Positions 23,151 to 33,439 of a stretch of DNA of 64,000 nt are shown piece after piece (the first letter of the stretch is position 1; the number at the start of each line of letters is the position of its first letter). Under the pieces are notes generated by a model, which had not been told where the DNA came from, searched no databases, and was given only the letters and a program-made list of their open reading frames with translations. This DNA comes from Gonocerus acuteangulatus (taxonomy: Eukaryota; Arthropoda; Insecta; Hemiptera; Coreidae), in NCBI GenBank assembly GCA_946811695.1, contig OX328123.1, positions 122,694,429-122,758,428 on the forward strand. Reading direction: 5' to 3'. The translations under genes and the position numbers were made by a program.

Positions 23151-24323
23151 ATGCCAGGACGAAAGGAGCGTGAAACAGTGCAAGACAGACTTTTTTCTAA
23201 AAGAATGGCCACAGGTACGGATGCGGCCACAACTCTAGAGTGGCTGAAATTTCGCGCGGCGACAGCACAGGATATGCGCACAGCAATTGGCCAAATCGAG
23301 AGGTTCTCTGGAGACGTAGGAGAACTTGGCCACTTCCTTAAAGACGGCGACCGCCTAGCGGAACTGATCGTGAAGAGAGAAGAAGCGGGATGGATTGATG
23401 AAGGTGATGCAAAGGTCTTGCAAGCGGCGCTGGTAGGTCGAGTGCGTCGACAAATACTGAACCAAGTGCAGAGCGATACGAGCACAAAGTGGGAAGATCT
23501 TAAGACGCGACTGAAGAAGGCCTATGGAGGAGGCAGATGGGCCCCTGAAGAAGACCTGATCAGGATGCTCAGAGAAACAAAGAGCCCCCGACAGTCGGAG
23601 GGAAGTTTCGCTGCTAGATTAATTGCTTGGTATAACAAGATTACCGACAAACTGAGCGAAAGGAAAGAAGAACCAGAAATGAATGCGATGTTATTGGTAC
23701 TGGAAAGGGTGCTTAAAGTACATCTGAGCCGAGAAACGGGGCGAGCCACGGAAACTGGCAAGGATTTTCTAAGTATGGCGCAACAAATGGTGGAGGAAGG
23801 AGAAAAGGAGGCCGAAATTCATACAGCCATCCCGGAAAGGGGAACATGGATGGATGACAGAAGAAGGCAACGGAGGGAGCCGAGCAGGAGGTCAGGAGGC
23901 AACAGCCCACGCCAAGGATGGGACCAGAGGCCCGACCGATCGAACAGAACCAGGGATACATACAGGAGAGAACCTCGTGAACGAAAAGAGCAGAAGCAGG
24001 AGAGGAAATGTTTTGAGTGTGGACGGGTCGGACACTTAGCTTTCAGGTGCCCCAAGATTAAGTGTTTCGAATGCAATGATGTGGGTCACGTGGCGAGACA
24101 TTGTCCCTATGTACGAAAACCGGCGAAGGACATGGGAGAGCCTATGGAGGTGAACTTCCATAGGGTAAAGAAAAACAGAGCTGAGACAAGGGAGGACAGC
24201 CCAGTGACCGAGTCAGACGGTAGCAGCGAGTCGGAGCAAGAAGAGCCTCGTCGATCACCGAGACTGATGACCTCTTACGCAGCCGTTCTGCGGAACGCCC
24301 GGGTCAGCAGGAGAAATATTTGA
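23151..24323 (+). CDS. gag: Gag structural protein of Gypsy element
   Basis: 390 codons, ending in TGA. The N-terminal two thirds is helical capsid-like sequence (residues about 30-230). An Arg/Gly/Ser-rich basic linker follows, then two CCHC zinc knuckles at residues about 287-300 (CFECGRVGHLAFRC) and 305-318 (CFECNDVGHVARHC), which bind genomic RNA during particle assembly. The second in-frame ATG at residue 19 has a stronger start context (AAGAATGG) and may be the real start. Pol lies downstream in the same frame with no other stop between, so the single TGA is the only barrier to a Gag-Pol fusion. Confidence 0.95.
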   Translation: MPGRKERETVQDRLFSKRMATGTDAATTLEWLKFRAATAQDMRTAIGQIERFSGDVGELGHFLKDGDRLAELIVKREEAGWIDEGDAKVLQAALVGRVRRQILNQVQSDTSTKWEDLKTRLKKAYGGGRWAPEEDLIRMLRETKSPRQSEGSFAARLIAWYNKITDKLSERKEEPEMNAMLLVLERVLKVHLSRETGRATETGKDFLSMAQQMVEEGEKEAEIHTAIPERGTWMDDRRRQRREPSRRSGGNSPRQGWDQRPDRSNRTRDTYRREPRERKEQKQERKCFECGRVGHLAFRCPKIKCFECNDVGHVARHCPYVRKPAKDMGEPMEVNFHRVKKNRAETREDSPVTESDGSSESEQEEPRRSPRLMTSYAAVLRNARVSRRNI

Positions 24324-24350
24324 GGAAGGTGCGACCAGAGAGGTAACCCC

Positions 24351-27300
24351 ATGAAAACGAACACAGGAGGAGAAGGTGGGTTGCCGATAATCGAGGGAGC
24401 GGGAATAAAATGGCTAATAGATACGGGGAGTACGTGCACCCTCGTCAGCAAGAAAGCGTGGACCAAGCAGACGGAGGGCTGGATGAACCAAGAAATCCGT
24501 AAGTGCCAGTGTGAATTACTAACTCTCGGTGGTCTGTGTAAAGTGTCCGGAGAAATTCAGATCCCCACTAGTGTGTGGGGGAGCACAGGGGAAGCAGTGA
24601 CAGCCCACGTCGTCCCAGGACTACCAGGGGAGTATGATGGCATCCTAGGTTGCGACGCCCTGGCCTTACTGAGTGGGAAAATAAAGGCGGGCAAGCGGAG
24701 ATGGAGAGTAAAGATAGGAGGCACAGCGTACAGCGTCACCGATGGACTCAGAGGCCGGAAAGGAAGAGTCGGGGCCATAAAACGGCAGACACCGACGCTC
24801 CAGGACTTAGCTGAGGAATTTCACGACGTCTACCACAAAGAAGGCCAACCACTTAGTGCGACGGGGAGAACCAGACACGAGATACGCGTAAAAGACGATA
24901 GGGCCATTTACGTTAAGGAGAGACGTTATCCTCAGACGCTTCGGGACGCAATTGAAGAGGAAATCCAAACGCTCCTGAAGCAAGGTATCATAGTACCCAG
25001 CGTGTCCAGGTACAATAGCCCGCTCTGGGCCGTTTCAAAAGCAGGATCTCCAGGCAAGTACAGAGTCGTGGTGGACTACAGAAAGTTGAACAGCGTCACC
25101 CTGGATGAAAAATATCCCCTGCCCCGGTTGGAAGACATCAGTGATCGAGTGAGCGGAGCCCGCATTTTTAGCACCCTGGACTTAAAAGCGGGTTACCATC
25201 AAATTCGTATGCATCCCAGGGATGAGGAGAAAACAGCGTTTTCCTTTGAGCGAGGGCGGTACCAATTTACGAGGATGCCGTTTGGTCTGAAGAACGCTCC
25301 CACCACGTTTCAGCGCCTGATGGACGAGTTTCTCACCGGCCTAGGAACGGACTTTGTGCAAGGATATATGGATGACCTGCTCGTCTTTAGTCGATCAACG
25401 GAGGAACACCAGGTGCATCTGCGACGAGTCTACGAGCGCCTTCGAGAGTTCGGACTAAAACTATCCCAGGAAAAAACGCGCATCGGGCTACCCAGCGTAG
25501 TCTTTCTTGGCCACGTGTTTTCGCAAGAGGGAATCCAACCAGACCCCGGGAAAGTGGAGGCGTTGGCCGAGATCAAAATCCCAACAGACATAAAAGGGAT
25601 CCGCAGGCTTCTTGGCGCCCTGAACTATTACCGGAGATTTGTACCGGACATGGCAGACAAACTCGCGGAGGTCAATGACCTCTTGAAGAAAGGGCGAAAA
25701 TTCAAGTTGACTCCCCAGATGATGTTACAAGTGGAACAGTGCATTGAGATGCTGAAAAAGGAGCCAATTTTAGCCTTCCCCGACTTCAGCAAGACGTTTA
25801 TTCTGACCACGGACGCCAGTGACTACGCGATCGGAGCAGTCCTCGCACAGCAATGGCCGGCGGGAGAGAGGCCAGTCGCGTATGCGAGCAGACGTCTCAC
25901 AGCGGCGGAAGAAAGGTACAGCGCCATAGAGAGAGAGTTGTTGGGAATCGTGTGGGCCGTCGAACACTTCAGGCCGTACCTCTATGGACGGAAGTTCACG
26001 GTGAAGACGGATCACAAGCCACTTCAATGGGTCGCGACGTTAAAAGAGACATCAGCGAGGGTACTGAGGTGGAAGGAACGTCTCGCCCAGTATGACATGC
26101 ACGTGGTCTACACCCCTGGCAAGGAGAACGTAGTAGCCGACTGGTTATCCCGCCTACATCGCGTCAACGTCGCAACCACGGTTGAAGAGGAACACAGGCA
26201 GTCGCTCCGGCAGTTCTTTCAGGACTGGAATCCGGAAGGAGATAACGCGGAGCCCAGTGACAGTGACAGAACCGAGTCTGCGGGTGACCGGGAACGGACC
26301 ATGGAAGAAACGGACGATATTCTGGTTGCGAAAAAGAGGTACATTATTTGGAAGTCAGCGACCGAGGGGTCACCTCAAATTACATATGGCCGTCGAACGC
26401 GGAATAGTCTCCGGTGTACAGTGAGAGCACCAGTGGGCGCCACGGATGAGGTTATCTGCAGGTTGCTGGAAGACGCGTCCATCCCCAGAACTACTACATA
26501 CATATACGTGGGGAACACGGCGATTTGGGAACGAATCGCTCGCCTCTGGGAACAGGAGCGTGTAGGCGTTGACAGAACCTTCGTTAGGTGCACCCGATTG
26601 GGCGAAGTCGTTACAGACCCGCAAGTCCAGCTAGACGTCATCATGGCACAACACCAGGGTAAAACCAACCATAGAGGAGTAAACGAGACGCTGTCAAGCC
26701 TGAAGAGGAAGTACCACTGGAAAGGGATGGAGCGCATGGTCCGCCAAGTCATAGGAGAATGCGAGGTGTGTAATCGAGCGAAGTATGAAAGGCGACCGCC
26801 ACAAGCCCACCAGGAGGAAACGCCTACCCCCAAGAGTCCTCTTCTGGTACTCCAGGCCGATATATTCACATGGCACTCCCAGCTATGGCTCACGATTGTA
26901 GACGTGTTTAGCAAGTTGGTCATGGCCGTTCCCATCACCTCTAAAAGCGCCCGAGAAACGGTCAAAGGTCTGCGTAAATGGGCGCGGGTATATGGAACGC
27001 CAGAGTTTCTAGTGACGGACGGAGGAAGGGAGTTCTCTAACGCAGAAGTGAAGGACCTCCTGAAGCGGTGGGGGACTCAACTCCATGTTACTACAGCAGG
27101 TCATCCACAAAGTCACGGAGTCATTGAGAGAGTACACAATTCTTTGAGCGAACACTTAAGAATCACCCACGCTGAATGCGGATCGACCGGGGTAGACGCG
27201 ATGGACATAGCGGTGACGGCGCATAACCATTCGGTACACACCTCCACGGGATTCACGCCGTTTGAAGTGTTATTCGGAACCCTGCGGATAGGCAGAGACG

Positions 27301-27725
27301 TCGTTGATTCGGCGGGGGCCCCAGGAGTCGTCACGGCGATATTTCACCTACAGGCCAATCAGCGGAAAGTTACACGTGAAGCGCGAGGGCGCCTGCAACG
27401 CGAAAAGCGAATCAGAGTGGGGAAACACAACCAGCAGGTTGCAGACTTGAAGCGACCTCTCCGGATTGGCGATACGGTCTTCCGCCGGATCCCATCCAAC
27501 CGCGGGAAGCAAGACGTTTTGTATGACGGACCTTATGTTGTCGTGGCGCTTCGTGAGCACAACATCGTTACCATCCGGTCCCAGGAAGACCCGCCCAGAC
27601 AACGCAACGTTCACCTCGAGCAGTTGAAGATCAGGAACACAACTCAGATGCAGACAAGGGGAGACCAACAGCAGGACCCAGGTACTGATAGGTGTGAGCG
27701 TGGTCCCCAGTGCAGTGATGTGTAG
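24351..27725 (+). CDS. pol: Pol polyprotein of Gypsy element
   Basis: 1124 codons without interruption. Domains in order: aspartic protease with LIDTGST (D24); reverse transcriptase with YMDD at residues 339-342; RNase H beginning TTDASDYAIGAVLA (D488); integrase with an HHCC zinc domain (H-x-G-K ... CEVCNRAK, about residues 770-815) and a D,D-35-E catalytic triad at D837, D890 and E926. A basic C-terminal region with an SH3-like strand (GDTVFRRIP) follows. All catalytic residues I can identify are intact. The first ATG lies 27 nt after the gag stop in the same frame. That, with no upstream alternative, suggests expression by stop-codon read-through rather than frameshifting; reinitiation is the alternative. 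Confidence 0.97.
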   Translation: MKTNTGGEGGLPIIEGAGIKWLIDTGSTCTLVSKKAWTKQTEGWMNQEIRKCQCELLTLGGLCKVSGEIQIPTSVWGSTGEAVTAHVVPGLPGEYDGILGCDALALLSGKIKAGKRRWRVKIGGTAYSVTDGLRGRKGRVGAIKRQTPTLQDLAEEFHDVYHKEGQPLSATGRTRHEIRVKDDRAIYVKERRYPQTLRDAIEEEIQTLLKQGIIVPSVSRYNSPLWAVSKAGSPGKYRVVVDYRKLNSVTLDEKYPLPRLEDISDRVSGARIFSTLDLKAGYHQIRMHPRDEEKTAFSFERGRYQFTRMPFGLKNAPTTFQRLMDEFLTGLGTDFVQGYMDDLLVFSRSTEEHQVHLRRVYERLREFGLKLSQEKTRIGLPSVVFLGHVFSQEGIQPDPGKVEALAEIKIPTDIKGIRRLLGALNYYRRFVPDMADKLAEVNDLLKKGRKFKLTPQMMLQVEQCIEMLKKEPILAFPDFSKTFILTTDASDYAIGAVLAQQWPAGERPVAYASRRLTAAEERYSAIERELLGIVWAVEHFRPYLYGRKFTVKTDHKPLQWVATLKETSARVLRWKERLAQYDMHVVYTPGKENVVADWLSRLHRVNVATTVEEEHRQSLRQFFQDWNPEGDNAEPSDSDRTESAGDRERTMEETDDILVAKKRYIIWKSATEGSPQITYGRRTRNSLRCTVRAPVGATDEVICRLLEDASIPRTTTYIYVGNTAIWERIARLWEQERVGVDRTFVRCTRLGEVVTDPQVQLDVIMAQHQGKTNHRGVNETLSSLKRKYHWKGMERMVRQVIGECEVCNRAKYERRPPQAHQEETPTPKSPLLVLQADIFTWHSQLWLTIVDVFSKLVMAVPITSKSARETVKGLRKWARVYGTPEFLVTDGGREFSNAEVKDLLKRWGTQLHVTTAGHPQSHGVIERVHNSLSEHLRITHAECGSTGVDAMDIAVTAHNHSVHTSTGFTPFEVLFGTLRIGRDVVDSAGAPGVVTAIFHLQANQRKVTREARGRLQREKRIRVGKHNQQVADLKRPLRIGDTVFRRIPSNRGKQDVLYDGPYVVVALREHNIVTIRSQEDPPRQRNVHLEQLKIRNTTQMQTRGDQQQDPGTDRCERGPQCSDV

Positions 27726-28004
27726 TGTTCCCTTTGTATATAGTGTAATACTTATAAACAGTGTTGTTTTTTATTATTATTTTATTTTTATTATTACTTA
27801 TTTAGTCTTATTACTTACTTGCTTTTACTTGGATATTTCCTTACTTTTCTTTTCTGTTTTGCTGTCTTACGTAGTCATTTTTCTATTCTTATCTTATCTT
27901 GTATATAAGCTTTGCTAAGTATCTACTTGCTGTTGCAATTTTCTTTCATTATAATTAGTTTTTTTTTTTCTCTTTTCTTTCTTTCATAAGTTTCCGCCGT
28001 GTGG
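27726..28004 (+). other. Gypsy 3' untranslated spacer
   Basis: A pyrimidine-rich spacer of about 280 bp without an env frame. Confidence 0.7.
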
Positions 28005-28021
28005 CAGAAACTGAGGGGGGG
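28005..28021 (+). promoter_or_regulatory. polypurine tract
   Basis: CAGAAACTGAGGGGGGG immediately precedes the 3' LTR and is the expected plus-strand primer site. Confidence 0.85.
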
Positions 28022-28022
28022 T

Positions 28023-28189
28023 TGTTAGGGGCAGAGAGACAAGAGCAATGTAAACAAACAAGCTGAGCCTATAAAAGGACTCAGCAGGATTAAATACAGT
28101 CAGTTGTTATCTAGCTTTCGAAGTGTTATTACAGTCCTTACTCTTACTATCCTTTTTAAAAACATAGTACGTGTCGGGCTCATCATAAG
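28023..28189 (+). repeat. 3' LTR
   Basis: Identical to the 5' LTR along its full length as read by eye. The TATA box and terminal ATCATAAG are in the same positions. TA repeats resume directly after it. Confidence 0.95.
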
Positions 28190-28190
28190 T

Positions 28191-28217
<27 letters not shown>
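28191..28217. repeat. (TA)n microsatellite, 3' side of Gypsy insertion
   Basis: The remainder of the TA tract split by the Gypsy insertion. A (CA)n/(TA)n mixed tract follows to about 28265. Confidence 0.92.
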
Positions 28218-28221
<4 letters not shown>

Positions 28222-28265
28222 CATACCTGCACATACACACACACACATACACACATATATATACA

Positions 28266-28919
28266 CAAACACATACTTTTTTTTTTTATTAACACAGCTG
28301 ATTTGGCTGTGGGTTTTAGTGCTAGTTAGTTTTAAATTTTATTTATTAAATCTGGTAGGAACGGTTTAACGGTTGAGCTTTAGGAAAATTTGCACGAGGC
28401 GTTGAAGGCTTTAGAAATCCAAAAAATAATTACTTTCTCACTGCTGGCATGAAGAAATATTTCATAAAGTAATGCAATCGTCATAGTAGTTTTCAAATGT
28501 TAATTTCATGAAATACAACTGTATCAAACATTTCGCCTCCTAGTAAGCCACTCAATGCAAAATGTATTTAATACATACAGAAATAAACAAAAATGTGTTT
28601 TATGATTTATATGTACAGTGATATCGATTAAGCTATTCTAATGACCGCTTATTTTCTCGGTTTACACAACATGAATTTTAATCTAGGTAGTCCTAATTTT
28701 AAACTTACATTTTTAAGGAAAAGAAAGGTGTACTTTAAGCCTTTATTCAGGAGACACGATGATAGTTATATTACATTCCCTAATGAAGTAAAAACACTCC
28801 GTTTTAAATTATACAAATGAACAAATGGCCAGGAGACTTTGGCAATAGTGCCGTAATATTAAAAAATGACTCGATAAAAGCATGTATACACTTAACAAGA
28901 ATAATTAACAATATATTAA
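28266..28919 (+). other. receptor intron, nothing recognised
   Basis: AT-rich, no supported features. Confidence 0.4.
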
Positions 28920-30020
28920 TACTTAGGCCACTTTCCTGAAAATTGGATAATGGGTAAAATCGTTGTAATTCCCAAGGCTGATAAAAACCTTTCCCTAGTC
29001 AGCAGTTAGTCATAGGTCAACTTCATTATTTGGGTCTTTAAGCAAGGTGAATGAAAACATAATTTCAAAAAGAATTCTCCGGCTTGTTAAAAGCAACTGT
29101 ACTCTCTGAATCCGTATGTAAGAGTTCACATTCAATAGTAACTCAGCTTGTCAAGATAATTTACATAATGTATGACAATTTTAGTAAAAATAAACATACG
29201 GGTATGGCACTAGTCGACGTCCTTTGACTGTTTGGCTAAAGGGATTTTAATTTAAGGTAATGGTGTACAACTTCTCCAGATACCTTTTATGCTGCATCTC
29301 AAGCTTCCTTTCAAACAGAAAAGTTTTTTTCAACATTAATGGAATTAAGTCAGAAGTCATAACTCTTTAAGCTAGTGTATCACAGTGATCAGTCCTTGGT
29401 CCAACCCTCGCCAGTTTTACCGAAATGAAAAATGCAATATTGTTTTATTTTCTGTCGATAAAGCTTTCCTTCTGCCATTTCAGGAAGTTGATACTATTGT
29501 TAAGCTAGCCACTTGTTTTAGCACTATGTTTTTGGCATTTTAATTTCTAGAAAAGCCAAATGAGCAAAAGACAACAGATATCTTGTTTTATAATCGCAGA
29601 CCTTTACTAAATGCCTTTGTTAATCTCAATGGCCAAATATTATCCTGTTCAATATCTGTAAAATATCTTCAAATCCACATAGACGCTAAATTAACTTTTA
29701 CCACTTATGTGGATAGTCAATTTAACCACGTTAAAGGAGCCTTGCAAACATTATCCCCCTTCTTAAACAGAAACTATCATTTAAATTTCCTAAGTAAAGA
29801 ATTCATCCATTTTTTAAACTATCACATATTGAAAAATAAATGTTTAAGATTTATTGAAAACTTTCCTAGGTGGACTCCAATCGACCAAATACACGTTGTA
29901 CTGAATGTTCCCAGCATCTCCACATTTATATATCATTTAGCAATGGAGTTTTTTAAAGATTGTGAACTTAGCCCTCATTCATATATAAAGGAAATAGTTG
30001 ACTACGTTATTAGTCATTAA
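28920..30020 (+). pseudogene. decayed Jockey/CR1-like reverse transcriptase
   Basis: Frame-shifted RT motifs are recognisable in order: HFPENWIMGKIVVIPKADKN, then SLFGSLSKVNENIISKRI, then a degraded SVLGPTLA motif. A 145-codon open frame at 29583-30020 corresponds to the thumb region (VKYLQIHIDAKLTFTTYVD; later WTPIDQIHVVLNVPSIS). The catalytic Asp motif between them is not recognisable and several stops intervene, so it is inactive. It differs from the I/Jockey tails elsewhere in the window and lacks their zinc knuckle. Confidence 0.72.
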
Positions 30021-30299
30021 TTTACATTAAGTATGAACGAAAAAGACAAATGCATATTGTGATATAACTTAGTTCAGTTTTTGAGAGTGTAATTTTGTCT
30101 CATATTGTATTTTGAGTAAAGTCATTGTGTACATTTTTTGTAAATATTGAACACTTTTCCTGAGAGGCAAAAAGAAGGGGTAAATCTCTTGAAATCTCAA
30201 AACAAAAGATTGAAATAAGCATATTTATCTATCTATATATCAAACGTTAACATGTTCCTATGAATTTATTTAGTTTGTGTACCGTCATAAAAAAATTAA

Positions 30300-30480
30300 C
30301 CTGATGACCGTTTCTCGGCCGTTCAAACTTGTTCGTTTCTAGACCGATTTCGGACGACCTACGCAAAATGGTGCCAAACGACATATTGTGTTTCAAAAAA
30401 GGTCTACAGCCTCTAAATCGTAACCGATTTCCGTAGGAGTTGTATCGAAACAAGCATACAATGCATCGTGGAAACATCTC
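30300..30480. repeat. single arm related to the 48.8-49.6 kb palindromic element
   Basis: GCCAAACGACATATTGTGTT and TCTACAGCCTCTAAATCG align with both arms of the element at 48781-49612. The surrounding text (GTTCGTTTCTAGACCGATTT) is similar in style to Helitron interiors. Only one arm is present, so this is a fragment. Confidence 0.6.
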
Positions 30481-31267
30481 TGAAGCCGAAAAGGACTGAA
30501 ACGTCTTCCTGATTTGAGAAATGTGGAATGAAGCAGCTGATTTTGTACGTGTTCTCGTGCTTCCTACCATCCATTATAGCAATTGTCTTTTGTGATAACG
30601 TTGATTTCTATTCATTGACATTCGGCCTATACTAGAAAAATTGTTTAGGTCTTGTGTTATTATTTAGATTGAACTCAAACGATCGATTTCTTTTACAACC
30701 TAGTGGACATTATACTGTGTTTTAGTTATATAATAGCACACAAGCAGTTTTAAGAAAGGTAAGCATAAGCAAAAACAGCTGACCATTTCCCCTTATTCGT
30801 CGTTATCTAATCCGTATTTGTTTAGGACCGTGTTCTCAAGAACATGATTGATTACAGAATTCCCAGAACATCTTATTATACTCCCAGATAGGTGAAGACT
30901 CGACCGAGAGCTGAATGAGTCGTTTCTATAATAAACCAGAGAACGAACAGTTTCTAGAAACCAACTTTTAGCAATGCTGGCGTAGATGCCGGGCAATTTT
31001 TCTACGATAAACACTAATTTTTGTTTAAAATCAATAAAAATATTTGTTGAGTGCATCATCTATCTATTTCAGAGCGGGCAAAATTTAAATCTTATTTCAT
31101 TATAGTCTAAAAGCAACGTTTTTAGTAATATTTTAAGAATGGTCATTAGTGCGCATCGTATATGTACCGGAAAATAGTAACTTTTCAAATAGGTAATGTC
31201 AAGAAGCTATTAAATCTACTTAAGCTTAAATTTATTATTACCAAACATTATTATTGTTTTTGATCTT
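30481..31267 (+). other. receptor intron, nothing recognised
   Basis: No supported features. Confidence 0.4.
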
Positions 31268-31471
31268 AGGAGGCATGGGGTCGTTAAAGCAGTCTTCCTG
31301 TTTTCATACTACTATATTTAATAGGCCCGACATGTTTCGTGTATATTTTCGCACCTCTTCAGGGGCACTTCTTGCTAGGAAGTCCTCTCGTTACCATGAC
31401 CTCGCTCTGGAATCTGGCTTAATACTCCAGTATGAAGACAGGAAGACTGCTTTAACGACCCCATGCCTCCT
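31268..31471. repeat. inverted repeat enclosing a hammerhead-like motif
   Basis: Arms of 41 bp (31268-31308 and 31431-31471) pair at 40 of 41 positions, beginning AGGAGGCATGGGGTCG. The 122-bp loop holds, on the minus strand, a CTGAAGA...GAAAC hammerhead-type core (31324-31368). The arrangement resembles the terminal repeats of Penelope-like elements. Confidence 0.85.
31324..31368 (-). ncRNA. hammerhead-ribozyme-like core (putative)
   Basis: On the minus strand: stem I GCCC, core CTGAAGA (CUGANGA consensus), a weak stem II (GTG/CAC), GAAAC, the palindromic ACATGT that would be stem III, then C as cleavage-site base, and GGGC closing stem I with four pairs. One extra base follows CUGANGA compared with the canonical core. 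Activity is unproven. Confidence 0.4.
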
Positions 31472-31710
31472 CAATTTAGATCAATTTAGATATTTTGGGT
31501 CATCTACAAGAATAAATATTATGATTGTTGCTTACAATGTACCAGACGATGTACATTTACATACAATGTACCAGCAATTTCTTTTTTTTTTTTAATTTTT
31601 GAAAGAGTTCATTAATGTAATTTTTTAACCATCTATCTGCATCTAGGCATTCTTAAGGCAATCTTGCCATACTTCCTAAATATCCATGGTGAAGCAGGGA
31701 AATTTTTTTA

Positions 31711-31800
31711 GCCATGGAAAAATTCAACCGATCCAAGCGGGACTTGAAACATCTTATGTAGGAATCAGGCGCACTATGCGCCTTACCTACCTATTTAATT
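31711..31800 (-). mobile_element. tRNA-like SINE fragment
   Basis: On the minus strand, GGTAGGTAAGGCGCATAGTG (box A-like) and GTTTCAAGTCCCGC (box B-like) are spaced as in a tRNA. Nothing else of a SINE body is defined. Confidence 0.4.
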
Positions 31801-33294
31801 GCCTTGTTGTTGTCGGAAAACGTTTGCGGAATCATTTGTATTTTCTACTGAATTATTTTCTGAAGTATACTCAGTTATTGCTTAAGGTGCCAACTGCAAA
31901 TAGTAGTAAAAGGTTTATTCTTTATTGTAGACTCCAAGCTTAATTTAAAATAACTATTTAGGAAACTTATGAATAGGTAGTTGGTTTTAAGAGCTTCTCC
32001 GTTAGTACTTTTTAAAAAAATGTAACAATCAGCTAAAGAATTCTTTCTCTTTAAATCAAGGAACGCACCAACAGCTTATGGTGTGTACCATTTTGTCACT
32101 AAGTTGACAGCCTAAAAAGACACAGCAATATCGAAAAACGATTTATGAAAGATCCACAAATTAAAAATCCAAAGTAAATTTCATAATGCTTGTAACACTT
32201 CAATGTCAGCTGATAGATATAGCAGAAATGTTCTGCATTATTCATACAAATTTATTTTTATGCATTTCAAAAAAATAAACTCTACAACGCAACATACACA
32301 TTAAGGAATGTAATATTAAAATGAAACAGAAACGAATGTTCTATTAAAAGGTTCCTTTGACAGATAAAAGAGGATGCTAAAATTTCCGATAAAAATATTT
32401 TAGCAACATATCTAAATATTATTGGATTCAAACGTTTCCACACCAAACTATCCGCCCATCGAAATCCTTAGGTTTTCTCGCTATCCAGCACCACCAATCC
32501 TCTCCTCCCAACTAGATAAGTCATAAGGCATTGGACTGTGACATCTAGGTGAAATAAAAATATCAACTGAAGTGTTAGCTTTCTCGACCTTCAAGTATGC
32601 CAATGTCCATGGTTCTATTCCTCGCATTAAACTAAAGGACAATATTATAGTTAATATGTTTCAAAATTGTAAATTTGTGTCGATCTATCTTTGACTCCAG
32701 CTAACGGTAGGTGCAGAAGGGAGTTTTGGAACCTTTCAACTTCATCACACACCCATCTCTCAAATAATCCGCCATATTACAAAATTTATTTTAGCATAGA
32801 ATGTAATTCTCAATACCTACCGAAATTAACAATATCAATATATACGTTTATGAACTCTGAATGTTGTAAAATGCGTTGGAGTCATTAACCAGTTTTTTTC
32901 CTGAAGAAAACCTTGTCGATCGGTGTTTTACATAGGAATAAAGCCTAATTCCAATATATATCAAAGAAATATACGACTTCCTGTCCTTTTCAAAGTTTAT
33001 TTTATTATACTCAAATATTGAACTACGAATTAAGTTGCGTTAATGTAAGACAGCTTGTTCTCTTTTGAAGATTTCGCAAATAACTCAGGCATGTTGTAAA
33101 TTCAATAGAGACGGTGTACAATGTATTTTCTCCTTTTTTTCTATTAACTAAATACTCCTGTGTTATTTTCTCGATGTATTTTTTTTTTTTTTTTTTTTAT
33201 TGGCGTGCTAAGAGCTACGAAAAATTATTTTGTTTTATTACTCCTTCAAAATGTATTATACTCTTCTAAATACTTTCTTTATTTTTTGTTTCAG
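31801..33294 (+). other. receptor intron, last part
   Basis: AT-rich, no supported features apart from a T18-type run at 33180-33199 and the polypyrimidine acceptor (TTTATTTTTTGTTTCAG) that ends at 33294. Confidence 0.5.
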
Positions 33295-33439
33295 AAGACG
33301 GCTCTCAACCGCTCCCAGCGTAGCATTGCGCCACGACAGGAGAACTAGCGTCACCTGCTTTACAACGATGACCTCTTCCAACACACGGCCATCCACATCC
33401 GTAACGCTTTTACCACAAGCAGCCATGGAGACCATATAG
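33295..33439 (+). CDS. neuropeptide Y/F-type GPCR, last coding exon (C-terminal tail)
   Basis: The acceptor TTTGTTTCAG ends at 33294. Two bases (AG) left over from the exon ending at 17685 plus the first base here restore a codon, and the frame then runs RRLSTAPSVALRHDRRTS and ends METI-TAG at 33437-33439. The composition (Ser/Thr/Arg-rich, with an RRLS site of protein-kinase-A type) fits the cytoplasmic tail of a class A receptor, where phosphorylation normally drives arrestin binding. Its GC content is well above its surroundings. The link rests on phase, strand, composition and splice sites, not on homology, which is weak in such tails. Confidence 0.7.

Larger units (their letters stand above)
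22902..28189 (+). mobile_element. full-length Ty3/Gypsy LTR retrotransposon
   Basis: A complete 5.3-kb element: 5' LTR, primer binding site, gag, pol (protease, RT, RNase H, integrase), polypurine tract and 3' LTR, with no env frame. Domain order with integrase last is the Ty3/Gypsy (Metaviridae) order. The two LTRs read identically by eye and both frames are open, so insertion is recent and the copy may be functional. It lies in sense orientation within the receptor intron, flanked by TATA/TATA, which cannot be separated from the (TA)n target. Confidence 0.97.

Noticed and set aside
23111..27668. Long minus-strand frames under the Gypsy gag and pol
   Set aside because: Shadows of the real plus-strand genes, with no domains of their own.
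28023..28295. Env-like third ORF of an errantivirus near the 3' LTR
   Set aside because: The 280-bp space between pol and the 3' LTR is pyrimidine-rich, with only a short hydrophobic frame (27694-27918); no signal peptide or furin-like site.
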